Below are positions 22,886 to 34,286 of a DNA stretch of 64,000 nucleotides, in pieces. Under the pieces are notes generated by a model. It was not told the DNA's origin and ran no database searches. It saw only the letters and a program-made list of their open reading frames with translations. Within the stretch, counting starts at the first letter, position 1. Every line of letters begins with the position of its first letter. Position numbers and translations under genes: made by a program. Origin of the DNA: Annona cherimola (taxonomy: Eukaryota > Streptophyta > Magnoliopsida > Magnoliales > Annonaceae); assembly GCA_030490835.1 (NCBI GenBank), contig CM059973.1, positions 81,421,221 through 81,485,220 on the forward strand, given 5' to 3'.

Positions 22886-24273
22886 ACGGCCGTTACTATA
22901 GTAATAATTTTCTTGAAAATTTTAAGACATGCGACCTGGGCCCCTGCACAACCCCATTCAAGAAAAACGGAGCTGTTTAAGCAATACTTTGACGAGGGCT
23001 TGAAATAAAATGTTGTGGTTGAAGTCCCAAGTGCATGATTTGGGTCCTTATTGTCCATCATTGACTAATAAAAATTATAAAACCACCCACTTTCGAATCA
23101 GTTCATTCAAGTGGGAGCAATCTATCTTGCTTTCCCTTTTAGCTACCTACCAATCTAAAAATATTTTTTGCATACGCCTCTCTGTAACTTTTTCAAGATA
23201 ACCCTACAGCTATATTAGGTATTTTCTTTGCAGAATCAACCACAAATGAAACGATATCTGTTCCGCTTCACCAATTCTTTGTGAAAACTTTCTATTTTTA
23301 AAGTTATCTGTATGAATCAAGAGCGTTGAAATTGACTCAATGAAATAGTATTTTTATTTTTAAAAAGTTGGCAAAGGGAAAAAAGGGTCGATATTAACAA
23401 ATATAGGTGTAGCTTTTGAATTTATTTCACGAGCTTTTGGCATCTAAATTAACTAAAAAGGAGAGCATGTATAACAATTGATGACAATTGATGAATAGGG
23501 AATTAGGACGAATGCCATTTGTGGGGGTGATTTTATGGATAAAAAGGGGGCATAAACTGGGTGATGCAGCATAATGACCCCAAACGAGGCCTAGGCCGTT
23601 TAAGCCTTGTGTTATCGCTCCAATCTGGGGTGTTTATCGACCCTCGTCTTGATGTACACAAATGCACAGATGACATATGCTTGACTCACCACCTTGCATG
23701 TAGCTCTTAGAGAAACCGTGTGGATTAGAACTTATCAAGCTATACATTCCACATCTAAACTATTTAAAATATCATTCCTTCATGGACAACTGATTTCCTA
23801 ATTATCATTATATTTTAATATATTTATAAATAAACCTAAATATTTTTCATAATTTTCACATAATTGTATAAATTTTTAGCAAGATAAAATTTTCATTTAT
23901 TCATTAAAGTGATCCGCAATGAAGGCAGCATACCGAAGTCATAGTAGCGCCTGAGCCCTTAAAGTATCTTCCAAATAAAATTGTTATAGGGACAAAAGAA
24001 CCATTATTGTTTTTATGGTCCATGTACCCAATTCTAACAGCATGAAGATTCGACTTGGCTGAGCATCTAGAGACTAGAGGATGCTAAAGAAGAATTTTCT
24101 TGTAGTTAATTTACGGCCTGGATGGGATGATGATAATAAGATGAAATTTCTCATGTTTCAAAAAATATCAGCTTTCTTTTTTATCTATAATACAACATTT
24201 TTAGTCTTTGAACATCTTTTCTCGTTTCTAAGATACATATAATACTTTTTCCATTCTACATCCTCATTCAATC
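22886..24273. other. Intergenic, nothing recognised
   Basis: AT-rich sequence with no gene, RNA or repeat ends that I can identify. Confidence 0.45.
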
Positions 24274-24276
24274 TAA

Positions 24277-24557
24277 GGGTATGTTTGGGAATGAATAAAA
24301 CTTTTGGTGAAAAGTTTTGAAGAATAAAAGTTGTCAAATGATGTGATATGATAGGGGTAATGATGAGGAGTAAAGAGGATAAAGTTAAAATAGATAGGTT
24401 AGTTGTATAGGTAATTGTGTAGAAATGATTGAAAAGTAGGGTGGTTTGTGTTGGAAGACGTAAAAAAATAATTAAAAAATAGAAGAGTTGTAGAGAATGA
24501 AAAGTTTTAGATTGAAAAGTTTTAGATGAAAAGTTTTTGTCATTGCCAAACACCCCC
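24277..24557. mobile_element. Tourist-like MITE, family A, with TAA target duplication
   Basis: Ends GGGTATGTTTGGGA and GCCAAACACCCCC are inverted repeats, flanked on both sides by TAA (24274-24276 and 24558-24560). Three-base TAA/TTA duplications are the hallmark of PIF/Harbinger (Tourist) elements. Confidence 0.85.
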
Positions 24558-24560
24558 TAA

Positions 24561-25429
24561 GTTGTGAACAATGAATAAAATATAACTTCATGAAATCAGC
24601 CGTTGATATCTTTTCTAAATGACACTAGTTTCGGAAATAATTGATTAGGTGAACTAAGACGCTCCTTTGCTAATCCCATTCTCACCCAACTTGTCCCTCG
24701 CCCACCAAACAAAAAGATAAAAACCTTTGTGCAACGGCTGATGTCAAGAGCCTTCAGATCTAGTGGGCCAATGCCTGTTCAAGATCCTCTATTTAGATAT
24801 AATGCAATGATTTTTGGACGATAAGAGTTGTTACGCATTGAAAAATAAGAAACTACATTGAAAATGGAAAAGAGCAGCACTAAGAGGTTGTAGTGAATTG
24901 AAAAAAAGCCTTGGTATTGGATTTTTATCTCATTAACATCCAGACTCCTGTCTCATCCGATGGAATGGTTTTGAAATTATTCTAGCCTTCCTTTGGACAC
25001 GTGTTCGGGATTTGGTAAAAGCGAAAAAGAAAATTTGAAAAATGTGAGAATAATATAATCAGATTGGGGTAAATTGGAATAAATACAATATTTGCGTCAG
25101 AAAATAATTGAAATTTGGAAATAATAATGGACAAATATTGAATATTTTGACATGTAAAATTTCAAATCAAAGTGGAAAAAATTTGCAAGAAAAGTTGAAA
25201 AGTAAATTATTGGCGAGTGCACAAACAAACCTAAAAAAATGGGCAGGAGAAGGAAGTAGGCCGGAGTTACATTGTCACTTGGCTGCGACCCACATCGTAT
25301 GCTTGTTAACGCGGATTAATGGTCGATTAGTATCCGTCAAGTGGCGTATGTGGTAGCTACAACTACTGGGCTAGGTGTGAACAAGGAATAACGAAAAAAT
25401 GACCTGATTGCAGTTGAATGTTTGCATGC
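24561..25429. other. Intergenic, nothing recognised
   Basis: AT-rich. An 82-codon frame at 25108-25356 has no recognised family. Confidence 0.45.
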
Positions 25430-25432
25430 TAT

Positions 25433-25723
25433 GAGTGTGTTTGGTTGGAGGTAAAACTTTTGATGAAAAATTTTTGGAGTAGAAGTTGTCAAATCAATAG
25501 AAAGGGATGTGATATAATAGGAGTAATGATGGGGAGTAAAGAGAATAAAGTTAAAATAGATAGGTTAGTTGTATGAGTAGTTGTGTAGAAATGATTGAAA
25601 AGTAGGGTAGTTTGTATAGAAAAATGTGAAAAAATAATTAAAAAATAGAATAATTATGGAGAGTGAAAAGTTTTAGATTGAAAAGTTTTAGTTGACACTT
25701 TTTTGCCCTAAACAAACACACCC
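25433..25723. mobile_element. Tourist-like MITE, family A
   Basis: Ends GAGTGTGTTTGGTTGGAGG and AACAAACACACCC, flanked by TAT on both sides (25430-25432 and 25724-25726). The interior is very close to the copy at 24277 (e.g. AAAGTTAAAATAGATAGGTT). Confidence 0.83.
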
Positions 25724-25993
25724 TATGTTGGCAGACGGTTGGGGGACGTATTTGGTGGCCCAATGGGTTCGATTAATCCCTACGCTTTTGTAAGCAATAT
25801 TCATCAGGAGAATGTTGCAACTTGCAAGCCATTTTTATTTTATTTTATTCTTTTGGATTCATGTTGCAAGTCATGTTGGGTGTACTTTTCTCATGGTCTT
25901 GTTTGCGGGCCACGTATAACTTAACACTCGCTGTAAATCGATCTTATGTCGCTTTGTCTCGAGCAGTTCACATTTTTAGGCTGATCATTTATT

Positions 25994-26063
25994 CATGCAA
26001 AGCTCATTGTCCATTCATCATTTGGAGACATGCAAAGCTCATTGTCCATTCATCATTTGGAGG
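25994..26063. repeat. Two-copy tandem repeat, 35-bp unit
   Basis: CATGCAAAGCTCATTGTCCA followed by TTCATCATTTGGAG occurs twice head to tail with almost no change. Confidence 0.9.
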
Positions 26064-27395
26064 CTCCTTCTATCACACCCCATCATCTTTCGATGTATTT
26101 TTTATTTTCTTTTAAAGCTATCTGTTATGTAAGTTTAAAGCATTCCTAGCTCGCTTTGAATTTTCTTAACACAATCTCGTGACGATATTTTAATCAAAAG
26201 TTCTTTTGGCGTATAGCCTATGTAAGATTATGCGCACCTTGTAACCAAATGAGGGAGTTGCGAAAATCAATTTTGTTACTTAGTTAAATAATAATATTAT
26301 TTATTTTATTTTTAATATATTTTTTTAGTTATTTTTAGTTAAATAATAACGTTATTTATTTTATATTTTTAATTCTTTTTTCACTTCTGTTTAACAGTAA
26401 GACAAGTATGTTTAGTTCAAATATTATAATTTGTTATTTTTTGGACTCTTATATATATTTTACAAAATTTTAAAATTAAAAAAAGTTTACTCATCCTACA
26501 CTCACTTGCACGTAAAAATAATAGAACTTTTTACTTTTAAAATTTTGTAAAAGAATCAAAATATTAAAATTTGGTATTTGAACTAAATACAATGGGTTCA
26601 CATAAAATTAAAGAATACAAAATATAAAATTCATAAGATATTACTTAAACTTGACTCAGTAACAAATCATAATCCTTAACATTTATATCCGAAACATCAT
26701 CCCTTGTATCGCTTTCTTAATTATATCTAAATCTGAGCGCTTACAAGCTACCAAAAGCATGAGGTGACACAGTGACAGTCACGGCGTGCAATCAACCATG
26801 CCTGACACCGTGTGAATAAAGCGGACCATGTTTATATATTCGGGACAAAATAACACCATACTCTGGCCCGAGACCTGTGAATGGAAAGCTGCCATCGGAA
26901 ATACCAGCGAATACGTGGAAGAGAGAGAGAGAGAGAATGTCCTAGTTGGATGTTTCCAAAACCGACTGCTTTCATTTTAATCATCGGGCTGCGAGGACAT
27001 TGAACGAACGGTCTCCTTCCAAATTCCAATCAGGTTCGACCGCTGGCGCAACCTGTATACCATCCCGCTAAAACTAAAAGTAGTAGTGCCACTTGGTCTA
27101 TTTCCGCGTTACCTGCGCATGGCGAGGTGGCACTGCCAGAGCATCAAACGGTTCCACGGCAGCATGCCAGCATCTTCCTACATTCGCTCCGTCCGTCGAT
27201 TTCTCGACTCCCCCTTCTTCTTCTACATACCTCTGCATCCAAAGGGTAAACCCGAAACCAAAGCACAGCTAGCTGGCAAGCTTGCTCGAAATGGCAGGCG
27301 CCCGCTTTTCTACGTCAGATGGACAGTCATCTTCATGAATGAGATTCATCCGGAACGTTGGGTCGTGACTCCTATCCAACCGTCGGAATTTCAGT
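26064..27395. other. Intergenic and distal upstream region of the PB1 gene
   Basis: AT-rich to about 26700, then more balanced. Contains a short direct repeat (GTTAAATAATAA.TTATTTATTT near 26282 and 26337) and (GA)n at about 26921-26935. A 107-codon plus frame at 27086-27409 resembles no family I know. Confidence 0.4.
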
Positions 27396-27770
27396 GCATA
27401 AATAATTAATAATAGAGATTAAAAGTCTAAATTAAATAATTTGTATCTACACATTTGATGGAAAAATCATCCATCCAACGGTATAGATCTAGCAAACTTA
27501 CTCTGTAAGCCCCAAAAATCGGAAGAGTTTCATACCGCATGCTAACCCCCGCGGCCGACCATGTAGAAAAAGTAGCGGCAGAACAACTGCACGAGGCCTC
27601 CGTCTCTCCCTCTCTCTGTCTATGACCGATAAAACCCCCCTTTCTTCTCTCGGACCCTCTTCTCTTCTCCTTCCCTCCTGCGTCTCTCTCCTTCTCTCTC
27701 CTCCCCTGGAGAAGAGGAAGAAGCAGCAGCGGCAGCGAGCGGGCCCCTGTACTCTGTAGGCTCCGTCACC
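27396..27770 (+). promoter_or_regulatory. Probable core promoter and pyrimidine-rich leader of the PB1 gene
   Basis: An AT-rich stretch with CATAAATAATTAAT at about 27398 could supply a TATA-like element. From 27590 to 27715 the plus strand is strongly C/T-rich with TCTCTCC runs, typical of plant 5' leaders. The transcription start is inferred, not seen. Confidence 0.4.
27622..27759 (+). CDS. Possible upstream ORF of the PB1 gene (45 codons)
   Basis: ATG at 27622-27624 opens a frame ending TAG at 27757-27759, 11 nt before the main ATG. The product would start MTDKTPLSSLG and end QRAGPCTL. Its ATG context (TCTATGA) is weak, whereas the main start (CACCATGG) is strong, so leaky scanning would be expected. 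It matters only if transcription starts upstream of 27622. Confidence 0.35.
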   Translation: MTDKTPLSSLGPSSLLLPSCVSLLLSPPLEKRKKQQRQRAGPCTL

Positions 27771-29899
27771 ATGGAAGCTGGTGCTTCCGCACCCCCTCCT
27801 CCTCCTCCCCTCGTCTACGCCGACTCCATCGACTCGTCTCCCCGTTCCCGCAACACCGATTCCTGGGACGATCCTTCCATCTCCTCCTTCTCCTCCGGGC
27901 CCTCCTCTAAACTGCGCCTGATGTGCAGCTACGGCGGCCACATCGTCCCCCGTCCCCACGACAAGTCCCTCTGCTATCTCGGCGGTGACACTCGCATCGT
28001 CGTCGTCGACCGCTCTACCCTCTCCCTCTCCTCCCTTTCCTCCAAGCTCTCCTCCACTCTCCTCGAGGGCCGCTCCTTCGCCCTCAAATACCAGCTCCCC
28101 AACGAGGACCTCGACTCCCTGATCTCCGTCACGACCGACGAAGATCTTGAGAATATGATTGACGAATACGATCGCACCATGGCCGCCGCTTCCTCCCACA
28201 AGCCGTCCCGGCTGCGCCTCTTCCTCTTCCCCAGCAAGCCCGAGTCGGCGTCCTCAATTGGGTCTCTCCTTGATGACTCCAAGTCCGAGACCTGGTTCGT
28301 CGAAGCGCTCAACGGGGCTGGGATTCTTCCTAGAGGGCTTTCGGCTGTTTCGGCGGATTCCGCGGATGTGAATTGTTTGCTCGGATTAGATGATTCCGGC
28401 GTTAACGGCGTGGGCGGAGCCGCTGGGACTGGCTCGGATCAGAAAAACCATAATCCCGATTCGCCGATGCTGGAGACGGCGTCTTCGTCTTTTGGGTCGA
28501 CGTCTTCTGCTCACTTTCTCTCGAATTTGCCGCCGATTCGTGTGCATGTAGATGATGGCAATGTGCGGCAGCAAGACCCCAAGATGGGAATTGAGGAGCA
28601 GTTCAATCAGATGAATGTGGGTGGGGCAGTGGCGGTGTCTGCAGCAACTACGGCGGTGCCAGCAGCGACAACGACGATATCACCATCGAATGAAAATCAA
28701 AACCGGGTTTTCTCTGATGATGAGAGAGTGGAGCAGGGGGTGCCAGTGTCGAATCGGAAGCCGCCGCAGCCACCGCAGCAGCAGCAGCAGCAGCAACATC
28801 AGCAACAGCTAACGCAGCAGAAACAGAATAGAGTCGATGCATCTTCAACAGATGCAGTTGCGAGGTACAGATTTATTGTCTTTGCTGATTGATTCATGAA
28901 TTTTGAAATTGTCTTCGTTTTGTATCATTGTCGATGATTCGGGTTTATAACCATAGGGATAATAGCAACCTTCCCCGGCCAAAAGCTGTGTATTACCAAG
29001 ATCCTGTGGCAGGGAGGGACAAAGCTTCTATTCCTACAACTCTCAGCTCAATGTCAGATCCAAAACGAGATGCTTCTGATCCAAATTACCGGATTCCAAT
29101 TCCAATTCAGGACCCAAATTTCCCGTTGTCTACTATTCAACAAGAACAGCAACAATACATTCACACAACCCCACACTACATTCATCATCCTGCAACTGGG
29201 CCAGTACCCATCTCTTCTTTCTACCAGATGCATCCAATGCATCAGCCACAAACTCTCCAGCCACAGCTGCAGCAGCCACCAGTGCAGCAGCAGCAGCAGC
29301 AGCAACAACAGCATCATCAGCAGCAGCAACAGCATCATCATCAGCAGCAACAGCATCATCAGCATCAGCATCGGATTGACCACCAGTATCCAATGTATTT
29401 CATTCCTGTTGGACAAAATCCTTCTTATGCTATGGCTCCTCAGTCGAATTTGGTTGATGGCTCTGCCATCCCTTCTAGTAAGCCTCCATTGGCGGCGAAC
29501 TCTTCTGTTGTTCCTCCGTCATATAAAGATTCTGCTCCTATGTATCCACCACGGTCTGCTCCAAAAACTGAACTGGCACCGAATTTGTATAGAACAGCCG
29601 CAACAATGGCTCCTCCACCCCACCCAAATGCAGCAGCGCCACTTATCCACATGGTTGATCAGCAGCAGCAATACGTGGGCTACCACCAAATACCCCATCC
29701 ATCTCAGTCCACTGCGGCTAATTTTCCTTATGTGGACCCATTGCATGCTCAAATATACTACACTCAGCCAACGTCTGCCACATTGGCACCTCAGTACCAG
29801 ACTGTGAGCTCAGGTGCAATGATCTCAGAGGCAATGGTGCCATCACAGCCGGCAGCAGCTGCAGAAACTAAGCTGAACAGAACTCTGCAACCACTGTAA
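27771..29899 (+). CDS. PB1-domain protein with Gln/His-rich tail, complete
   Basis: A plant octicosapeptide/Phox/Bem1p (PB1) protein; PB1 domains pair through a basic lysine and an acidic OPCA motif to build scaffolds. Exon 27771-28864, intron 28865-28956 (92 bp, GT..AG), exon 28957-29899; 678 residues. The PB1 domain spans about residues 47-150: KLRLMCSYGGHIVPRPHD with the basic Lys47, GGDTRIVVVDR, ALKYQLPNEDLDSLISV and the acidic TTDEDLENMIDEYDR (residues 121-135). The rest is low complexity: Pro/Gln/His-rich with poly-Gln at the end of exon 1 and a Gln/His block in exon 2. No kinase domain follows, so it belongs to the non-kinase group (as in Arabidopsis PAL OF QUIRKY-like proteins; that link is tentative). 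ATG context CACCATGG is strong. No signal peptide or membrane helix. Confidence 0.9.
28774..28836 (+). repeat. CAG/CAA repeat coding poly-Gln, exon 1 of the PB1 gene
   Basis: Runs of CAGCAGCAG interrupted by CAACATCAG encode PPQQQQQQQHQQQ. Such runs commonly vary in length between alleles. Confidence 0.85.
29262..29371 (+). repeat. CAG/CAT/CAA repeat coding Gln/His block, exon 2 of the PB1 gene
   Basis: About 36 codons that are nearly all CAG, CAA or CAT/CAC, giving alternating Gln and His blocks. Long antisense frames over it are by-products of the repeat. Confidence 0.85.
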
Positions 29900-31868
29900 G
29901 TCTTTTGGCTTACGATGGCTCTAAACTGCAAACAATTTTGACAGGTGTGTGATGGAGTGAACAGTTTTACTTGATATGATACCGGTCTGTGTTTTCTTTG
30001 TGTTTGGTTATTGGTATTGGTTTTTCAGACTTTATGACAGAAATAAGGAACTGGATCTACTTCTCCTTCCTTCATGTGTATGCCATAGTTATTGTTGTAA
30101 TGCAAAGGATGATCATAGATCATAGTACTTTTCTTGTTGAAAAATGGTGAGTGTGGTATGTCGAATAAACATATAGAAAGATTCAAACTCATAAGCATCC
30201 TAAAGTTTTGAGTTTTGATATTCTTCCAGTCTCTGCTTCAGTTACATTTATATTAATTGCCTATAATAAAAGTGAAGAATGCAGTGCTCTCATAGTAATT
30301 TCTGTTTTGTCAGTTCTGATTTAGCATTGAAGTGAAAGTACTCATCTTGTTTAAAATCTTTGTTATCAATGAAAAAGAAGTCTGATCCATGTAGGGTTCT
30401 GTAAACTGTTGCTTAGCACGTGCATGATAGTTTAGAGATGAAGAACTCAAAATTTTATGGAATCCATATTTGGATGCAAGCAAAGGGAATTGTAGAAAGT
30501 GCTACCAGAAGGGCAACTATAGGTGCAAGCTTCCTTGTTTGGGCCAGATGTATCGCTAGCATGCCTCTAGGTTTTGTAGTTTCTGTTGCAGTAGTTACTT
30601 CACAATCCTATCCCAAACCTACTATGAGGAGATTTATTGCTATCTTTTACTCATTCGTGTATTTTCTTTTCTTTTGGGAACAGAGTTCTACGCATGATTA
30701 ATGAATGTTTTTCACCCATAGTTGGTGGTTATCTGAAACTCCTATTACTTCATTCAGCCAAAACCTATTTTAGCTATTGATCTTATCAATATATCTCACG
30801 AAACTGTCCAAAGTTGAAGCAAATATACACATTTTGAATTACCAGTGGCTTGACAGTCCTGTTTCCAGAATTCTGTGGCTATTGAGCACTCAATTCCTCA
30901 GTGTGAATGCTGAACACTGACAATGGAGATCTATAATGTGGTTGTCTCCCTTCCTTTGATATTCACTGCATCATAAACATAATCAATGACTTAGATTTTT
31001 TCACCGTATCAATTGATGAACGAGGGGTTGGTTTCCAACCAGAAATATGAGCGGGGCGGGCTTCCGACCAGAAATAAACTTCCACTTTTTCTCCTTTTGG
31101 AATCCATTCTGGCTAAAGAGTATCATCCCCCAGCCCATGTAGGTGATAGGCTCTAATGGACAAATCTCAACAGGTCTTGGTCTGTCCTGTCTGACCTCCA
31201 ACAAAATGCAGTTTTGAGACAACAAGCAATGTGGGGGGATGCCCAGGTCCATTTCGTCAGCTGTTTACACGGCATGCATGGATTACCAACAGACATGGTT
31301 AATCTAAGGAATGGCAATTACACGTGAGTGTGTGTCCGGAGGTGTTCTCCTCTTAGTTCACTGCACAGAGGAATGGTGCAAGTTTACATCCTTCATCACG
31401 ATGATTGGAAATGGCAGGAAATGCCCCTGCACAGAAAACACAACGGAATTTAACCAAATTCCAGCTGTGATCTAACAGGAACAGGGTGCAATCTTTATGA
31501 TTTATGTATAGACCTGGCAAACACACACTTCCATTTCTTTTGCTAGGGGTAATAATTCAATACACATCTCCATACATATAGGTGGTTGTAGCCCTCTAAA
31601 ACATTTTTCTTTGTTTTGCTTTTCGTTTTTAGGTGGCCCTATATATATTTAAGTTCATATGCAAAAGTTTAACATTTTTGAATTTTTGTATATATTAATT
31701 TATAATTTTAAAAATCAACATTTTTTCACCCGATTAATGGGGTGAAAACTATTGATCTTCGAAATTACAAAAAATTCAAAAATGATAAATTTTGGTATAT
31801 ATAAAGATTATATACGAACTCACATGAAAATGAAAGAAATATAAATAAATAAATAAAGGCTCAAACCG
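29900..31868 (+). other. 3' flank of the PB1 gene and intergenic sequence
   Basis: The first few hundred bases should be 3' UTR; AATAAA at 30164-30169 is a candidate polyadenylation signal. Beyond it no gene or repeat end is seen; a 93-codon frame at 30420-30701 has no recognised family. Confidence 0.45.
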
Positions 31869-31887
31869 TATGTATTGAGGCTCACAT

Positions 31888-32390
31888 CATCATCATAAGT
31901 CATTTCCCACTTGTGGGGTTCGTTGCATGAGTTCTGTTGCGCTTTCTTAACGATTTGAGACTAAATTTTTCAGTAATTTATAATGTTTTCAAATTTTATT
32001 TAATCACTTCAATCCATATTTTTTAGGTCTCTCTCATTCTGTTAACATTTTCTATTTGCATAGATTCTGCTGTTCTAACCAATGTCATTTCTAGCCTTTG
32101 TTAAACAGGTCGAACCATTTTAATATATTCTCTTATTTTATCACTTGTTGGCATCAGTTTTAGATTTTTTTCAGATTACTTTACTTCTAATTTTATCTTT
32201 TCTTGTTTTATCGCTCATTTATCTTAACATTCTCATTTTCGCTACGTTTATTTTATGTATGTTGTTCTTTATTGCCCAACATTTTTTCCTATAATCGTAG
32301 TCTTATAATTTCTTTTAATTTAATTGGGACTCGACAATCACATAGAATTCTGTGACGGATTTCGTCACATCTTCCATCTTTCGTAAATTC
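31888..32390 (-). mobile_element. Non-LTR retroelement-like insertion with 19-bp target duplication
   Basis: TATGTATTGAGGCTCACAT stands unchanged at 31869-31887 and 32391-32409, flanking 503 bp. Read on the minus strand the insert ends in AACCCCACAAGTGGGAAATG followed by a (ATG)n-type tail. A perfect 19-bp duplication plus a simple-repeat tail is the signature of SINE/LINE retroposition. No ORF of note, so it is a SINE or a 5'-truncated LINE. A related tail occurs at about 47374-47411. Confidence 0.8.
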
Positions 32391-32409
32391 TATGTATTGA
32401 GGCTCACAT

Positions 32410-33017
32410 AAAAATGAAAATAAATAAATGGGGCTCAAATCATTTATTTGTATTTAGGTTCAATATATAGATATATTGAATCATTAACTTTTTTTCTTGT
32501 TGCTTCAAGGATCTAACATTGATTTATTTATGTTGCATGTGAATATACTATAGCTTCTTTAGGATGTCGAGGCATATCGATTGCTCTGCTAACAGTATGA
32601 GATTTGGGATCTCACAATCACACACATCCAGAGGACCCTTTTCATTCCATCCCCGAAAGGAACTGGTTGCGCCACATGCTACGATTTTGTAGTGTTGAAT
32701 CGTCATTAACTGTTTGCTAGCATTCTAGATGGACTGCTAGCTGCCCGGTGGCATTTTTTTCTGTTTTGTTTGCGCCTAGTCTGAAAGACGTTCTGCACAC
32801 CACCACCTGGCCATCATGTGCTTAGTTTTTTTTTTTGTTTTTTTAGGTAAAGGTGCCGACTGGGATTTTAATCGGCTGAATTTTGAGCAAATTGCAAGGT
32901 CAGATTTTTATTTCCGCTCCAGAAAAGCCTAAATACGCGGCATTTTTTTCGGCCTTAGAATTCTAGGATTTGCTTTAGCTTTGTTTTGAGTATCGGATTC
33001 CATCCCTAGTTTTTGGG
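32410..33017. other. Intergenic, nothing recognised
   Basis: AT-rich with poly-T runs near 32828-32847. No gene or repeat end is identified. Confidence 0.45.
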
Positions 33018-33393
33018 GGGTTATTCGTACTTTTACCCTCAACCTCTGCTTGAATTATACTTTTAGCAATGTTTTGAAAATAAATTATAATATACCAATG
33101 CTTTACATAACTTATTTACTTTGTACCAATGTCATTATATTGTGTAGACTGCATGAATAAATGTGTTGATAATCAACCACCCATGTAACATAGAATTGAT
33201 TATCTTTGTGTTTATTTTATTATAGTTAATCGCATGTAATATTGTAGATCAACCCATATATTCACATTGGTTTAAATAAAATTTTATGGCATTGGTATAT
33301 AGTAAATAAGTTTTGTAAAATGTTGTTACGTCATAAATTATTTTCAAAACGTTGGTAAAAGTTATAGATTCAAGGTAAAAGTGCAAATAACCC
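33018..33393. mobile_element. Foldback MITE, 376 bp
   Basis: Ends GGGTTATTCGTACTTTTACC and GGTAAAAGTGCAAATAACCC are inverted repeats matching at about 18 of 20 positions. Inner sequence also folds back (GAAAATAAATTATAAT...ATAAATTATTTTC; ACCAATG/CATTGGT). No ORF. Confidence 0.78.
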
Positions 33394-33654
33394 TTAGTTT
33401 TGGGATGACAGGAAATCAGTGAGGGGTACACGTGGCTTCTTCGGTTCAGTTTTCCGCTTAACATGACATTTAATCAAAAAAATTTAATTTCCATAAAAAT
33501 AAAAAATAATTTTAAATATAATAGGTGGATTGATTATATTTTATGATCACATTGGTCTATTTCGAACGAACACTTTGTGGTACATTTCTCGTAAACATTT
33601 CTTTTATGAGAAATGATCATAAGTAATGACTTATTTAGCTTATTTCAAAAGAAT

Positions 33655-33880
33655 TTATTTAATGTATTTTCTTTTGTCTTTTCTTCGTACACTTATTTAT
33701 CTAAGTATATTTAATGTATAAATTAAATTTTATTATTTTTGGATGTATATATACTTTTAAAGATTTTTAACCACGAGTATTTTAGCCATAAAATTTAAAA
33801 ATAATATGTGTATATCTAAAAATGGTAAAACTTAGTTTATATGTTAAATACATATATAAGAATAATTTTATGGGAAAAAA
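33655..33880. mobile_element. Degenerate foldback element, family B-like
   Basis: TCTAAGTATATTTAATGTAT and ATTTTATTATTTTTGGATGT are answered after a centre near 33785 by TATATCTAAAAATGGTAAAA and ATGTTAAATACATATATAAG. The core words match the copies at 14927 and 20183. Confidence 0.5.
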
Positions 33881-34075
33881 GTAAAAAAAAATAAAAATTT
33901 AATGAGTTTTTTTAGATGAGCTAAGTTATTAGATGAGCTAAGTTATTACTTAACCTAAGCTAATAGTATCATTTCTCTTACGTGTATTAGATCATATTTA
34001 TATGTATCGTGAGATTATAAAGCTAGATGAATAGGAGCAATCATGCATCTAGCTCCATATTTGTTTCTAATTTTT

Positions 34076-34286
34076 TTGTTATTCTTTTCATAAAATTATT
34101 ATTCTAAGTATATGTAATATATATAACGATCTTTACTATTTTTGAAGATGTCTATATATTTTTTGAATTTAAAAATATAAGGATATTTTTAAATTCAAAA
34201 AATATATAGACATCTTCAAAAATAGTAAAGATCGTTATATATATTAAATATACTTGGATTAATAATTTTATTAAAAGAACAACAAA
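34076..34286. mobile_element. Near-perfect foldback element, arms about 100 bp
   Basis: Arms around a short centre at about 34178-34183: ATATATAACGATCTTTACTA then GAAGATGTCTATATATTTTT is answered by AATATATAGACATCTTCAAA then TAGTAAAGATCGTTATATAT. Outer parts (TTGTTATTCTTTTCATAAAA / TTTTATTAAAAGAACAAC) also pair. No ORF. Confidence 0.82.

Noticed and set aside
22549..23061. 170-codon minus frame
   Set aside because: It runs through a (TA)n microsatellite (YIYIYIYIYI) and across the end of a hAT-like element; no family.
27498..28312. Long antisense ORFs (233 and 112 codons) over PB1 exon 1
   Set aside because: GC-rich codon third positions of the real exon suppress stops on the opposite strand; the plus frame has the PB1 domain and correct splice signals.
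29054..29416. Antisense ORF rich in Met/Leu opposite the PB1 gene
   Set aside because: It is the complement of the CAG/CAT repeat coding Gln/His; composition is dictated by the repeat.
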